Shown: positions 61,641 to 64,000 of the stretch, one piece after another
How positions within the stretch are numbered: the stretch's first letter is position 1
Layout of the letters: the number at the start of each line of letters is the position of its first letter
Assembly: GCA_015069615.1 (NCBI GenBank)
Contig: SVIF01000006.1
Location: forward strand, 1-64,000
Source: Clostridiales bacterium
GTDB lineage: Bacteria; Bacillota; Clostridia; Christensenellales; Borkfalkiaceae
Direction of reading: 5' to 3'
DNA: 64,000 nt
The notes under the pieces: generated by a model
The model's input: only the letters and a program-made list of their open reading frames with translations
What the model was told of the DNA's origin: nothing
The model's database searches: none
Position numbers and translations under genes: made by a program

Positions 61641-64000
61641 ATGGATTTTGATGAAAATAAATACGGAAAATCCCCCTTTTTAGATGACGACGAGCAAAAG
61701 AAGTATGATTCACCCGTAAATGCGGAAAGCGCAGAAAGCGACGATGATGACGATTTTTTTCCGACCTGGCAACGAAAAAGTTTTTTGGAACAAACATTAA
61801 AACGTGATGAAGATGAGGAAGAAGACGACTTTTTTAAGTCTTCTCCCCTTTCATATTCCATTTATGACGATAAGGATGAAGACCAATCGGCCCCCTTGGC
61901 GGACTCTTCCTTTTTTGCGTTAGATACCCCCGAAGATGATGATGAAACGATGGAAATTTCCAACAATAGCGAAACTGCGGACGAAATTTCTATCCAAAGC
62001 GAAATTAACGCAAATGAAGATGATTTCCAAGAAAATGCCCCTTCTTTTAACGAAATGACAGATGCGAACGAAGTAGCAGAAGCGGATGATGAAGAAATTG
62101 ATACGTCCGATATCAGCGATTCGTTGGAAATTGTAACGGAAGATAAAGAAACGCTTGATGTAAATGGCACGATAGCGGAATCGGAAGATATCACCGAAGA
62201 AACAACGTCAGCTGTAAAAGATGAAGATATTGACCAAAACGAAATTATTGAATCAAACGAAGAAGAAAGCGTTTTGAGAATAGATGACAACTTAATCGAA
62301 CAGGAAAATACCGCAAAAGATACCGAATTTGTGGCAGATGCCGACGTGGAAAGTAAAGAACAACCCGAAACTGATGAACTATTCCCCCAAGAAATAGAAG
62401 AAACGAACGAAACAAACGCGGAAGCTTCTGTTGAAGGAAGCAGTTTAGACGAATCTATTCAAGAAGCAGTGTCTCAGCCTTCGGTTACAATTAGCAGTGA
62501 TTTAATTCGCGGACATATAAATACCATCATTTTAAGAACGCTTAGTGAAGGTGATCGCTACGGTTTAGAAATTATTCAAGAAATTGAAAGAAAAACGTGC
62601 GGTCAATATACGATAAAACAACCCACTTTATATAGTTCCTTGCGCCGTTTAGAAAATAGCGGATATATCACTTCATATTGGGGATCTGGCGAAACCAACG
62701 GTGGTAGACGCCGTTACTACGCTTTAACCGATAACGGAAGAAAAATTACCGACCAAAACCGCGCAGAATGGGAATATTCGCGCACAATTATTGATAATTT
62801 AATTTCCACCAAGGAATATGACTTAAATGCTACGCCTCCTACCGCGATTGATTTTACGTTGTTGAAAGGCGCAACCACCCGTGTTTTTGGTGCTGACCGA
62901 AAAGAATCCGAAAAAGAAATCAGTGCAATGGAAGAAAAGCGCGAAGAACTCCATAGGCAAATGGAAGAAGAGCAAGACGCGCTTGATCGGTTAAAATCAG
63001 AGCGAGACGACGTTAATTTGGCGCTTTCAGAAACGCTTGAAAAGACCCGCGAAATAGAACAATTGCAAGCAATGCGCTTGGAAGAACTAGAACAGCAAAA
63101 AGCTGAACTGGAAAAATTAAAGCGTGAACAAGAAGAAATTGCACTTGATATTTCCAGAAAACAAGAATATGCAAATGCAATTCCCACCGTTAGCGAAATG
63201 GAACGTACCGAAAGGGATTATAAAAACATTTTAGGTAGAATTTTCCCCCAAGAAAACGTACAATCTAACGAGCCAATGGTGAACGCAACTGAAACCTTAA
63301 CTAATTATAATGCACAACCCGAACCGGAAGAAGAAAAAATCGCAGAACGCGACGGTGATTTTGAAAAATATCCAGATTTTTGGAGTTTTGAAGAAGAAAC
63401 TGTGAAAAATTCGACTAAAAATGAAGAAAAAAATGCGTTTGTTCGTATGGATGAAGCCGAAAATAATCACTTCCCCGAAACGGAAACTTATGAGCGTAAC
63501 GATAATTTTTCCGAATTTATTCGCAAGCACACCGAAACTTCCGAAGAAATGAAACGCAGAGATGCAATTCAAGATTACGCTTCTACCCCTAAACGCAGAC
63601 AAGGAAAAATTGATTTTTCTGATATTTTTGCGTATGCAGACCGCAATCAAATGCGCGTTCGCTCGTACGTTGGCAATAAAACCGCAAGCAATCAAACACA
63701 AAAAAATAGTTTATTGTTTGTAAATAAAGTGCGCGCGTTAAGCATCTGCTTGCTTTACTTAATTATGATGTCGGAATTAGTGCTTTGCTACGTATTTACG
63801 GCAGATATCGTAGGCTGGAAAACCGAATTTTTCTATGCTGGAATTGTATTTACCGTACTTCCTGTTTTTGCACTTACTTTGCTACTTTCCGCATCGCAAA
63901 AACTAATTGTTCCGCGAAATAACGGAAAAGAAGCCCTGCTTACTTCCATCATTGTGATTTTTAACTTCTTCCTAATTTTAATCGTTTTGGCGCTGGTTAT
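61641..64000 (+). CDS. Large membrane-anchored PadR-type protein (incomplete at window end)
   Basis: Hand translation from ATG 61641 (AAAGGTAGGTG upstream) stays open to the window edge, at least 786 codons. Residues 1-285 are an acidic, low-complexity region full of Asp/Glu. Residues about 286-370 are a PadR winged helix (GDRYGLEIIQEIE, QPTLYSSLRRLENSGYI, GGRRRYYALTDNGRK). A long coiled coil follows (about 420-515), then a second charged linker. At least three membrane helices begin near 698, 733 and 765. PadR repressors are usually 100-180 residues and soluble. This looks like a membrane-bound or structural relative. The end of the gene is unseen. Confidence 0.85.
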   Translation, partial: MDFDENKYGKSPFLDDDEQKKYDSPVNAESAESDDDDDFFPTWQRKSFLEQTLKRDEDEEEDDFFKSSPLSYSIYDDKDEDQSAPLADSSFFALDTPEDDDETMEISNNSETADEISIQSEINANEDDFQENAPSFNEMTDANEVAEADDEEIDTSDISDSLEIVTEDKETLDVNGTIAESEDITEETTSAVKDEDIDQNEIIESNEEESVLRIDDNLIEQENTAKDTEFVADADVESKEQPETDELFPQEIEETNETNAEASVEGSSLDESIQEAVSQPSVTISSDLIRGHINTIILRTLSEGDRYGLEIIQEIERKTCGQYTIKQPTLYSSLRRLENSGYITSYWGSGETNGGRRRYYALTDNGRKITDQNRAEWEYSRTIIDNLISTKEYDLNATPPTAIDFTLLKGATTRVFGADRKESEKEISAMEEKREELHRQMEEEQDALDRLKSERDDVNLALSETLEKTREIEQLQAMRLEELEQQKAELEKLKREQEEIALDISRKQEYANAIPTVSEMERTERDYKNILGRIFPQENVQSNEPMVNATETLTNYNAQPEPEEEKIAERDGDFEKYPDFWSFEEETVKNSTKNEEKNAFVRMDEAENNHFPETETYERNDNFSEFIRKHTETSEEMKRRDAIQDYASTPKRRQGKIDFSDIFAYADRNQMRVRSYVGNKTASNQTQKNSLLFVNKVRALSICLLYLIMMSELVLCYVFTADIVGWKTEFFYAGIVFTVLPVFALTLLLSASQKLIVPRNNGKEALLTSIIVIFNFFLILIVLALV

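Noticed and set aside
62717-63187. Minus-strand Ser-rich reading frames opposite the PadR gene (61529-63701)
   Set aside because: They are the complement of the Glu/Asp-rich coiled-coil and acidic regions and show no start signal; the + strand frame has promoter, ribosome site and recognisable domains.
1-64000. CRISPR array, tRNA or rRNA genes
   Set aside because: No regularly spaced repeats and no tRNA T-arm or rRNA signature sequences were noticed on reading both strands.

Overview
The window reads as a chromosomal segment of an anaerobic, low-GC Gram-positive bacterium (Bacillota, Clostridia-like). The support is AT-rich intergenic DNA, strong AGGAGG ribosome sites, sigma-A promoters with 17-base spacers, SpoVG, WhiA, CdaA, MgtE under an M-box riboswitch, a clostridial Hfq next to miaA, and a probable (Re)-citrate synthase. 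The genus cannot be fixed from this sequence. About 60 protein genes are packed mostly on the + strand. I see no tRNA, rRNA, CRISPR array or intact insertion sequence.

Layout. 1-6.8 kb: division and wall cluster (end of ftsW/spoVE, murA, ftsQ, ftsA, ftsZ, then spoVG on - and murC). 6.8-13.9 kb: a zinc-site-less MDR dehydrogenase, rpmE, a DUF1385-PrmC fusion followed by its substrate gene prfA, an aminotransferase, and a citrate/isopropylmalate synthase-like enzyme. 14-19.2 kb: P-loop protein, thrC, trpS, a three-gene unit (DUF5685, J-like protein, membrane protein) and a small - strand membrane peptide. 19.3-29.8 kb: ArsR regulator, uvrC, HAD phosphatase, murB, PHP, whiA, pfkA, rlmD-like methyltransferase, nucleoside hydrolase, second PHP, csaA. 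29.8-35.8 kb: a cytidylyltransferase and the arginine operon argCJBDF with a complex leader. 35.9-39.6 kb: a transglutaminase lipoprotein, then 1.4 kb of decayed or non-coding DNA with inverted repeats. 39.6-46.6 kb: comEA, holA, cdaA with a 37-residue CdaR-like remnant, DUF1015, lysC, and mgtE on - behind an M-box. 46.6-58.3 kb: PBP1A, then miaB-mutS-mutL-miaA-hfq, lexA, a Cys-rich small protein and a tyrosine recombinase. 58.4-64 kb: a short ComEC, a gene-free stretch with a dense DnaA-box cluster and 10-bp tandem repeats, a YgjP-like protein, and an incomplete gene for a very large membrane-anchored PadR-type protein.

The genes mostly serve core growth: septum and wall synthesis, translation termination (PrmC modifies RF1), mismatch repair plus SOS control, arginine and threonine/lysine-branch biosynthesis, c-di-AMP and Mg2+ homeostasis. 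The least ordinary items are the DnaA-box cluster at 60.4-60.6 kb, the >786-residue PadR protein with acidic, coiled-coil and membrane parts, the CdaR reduced to a membrane anchor, the DUF5685/J-like/membrane unit, and several genes whose -10 box sits right at the start codon (apparent leaderless mRNAs).
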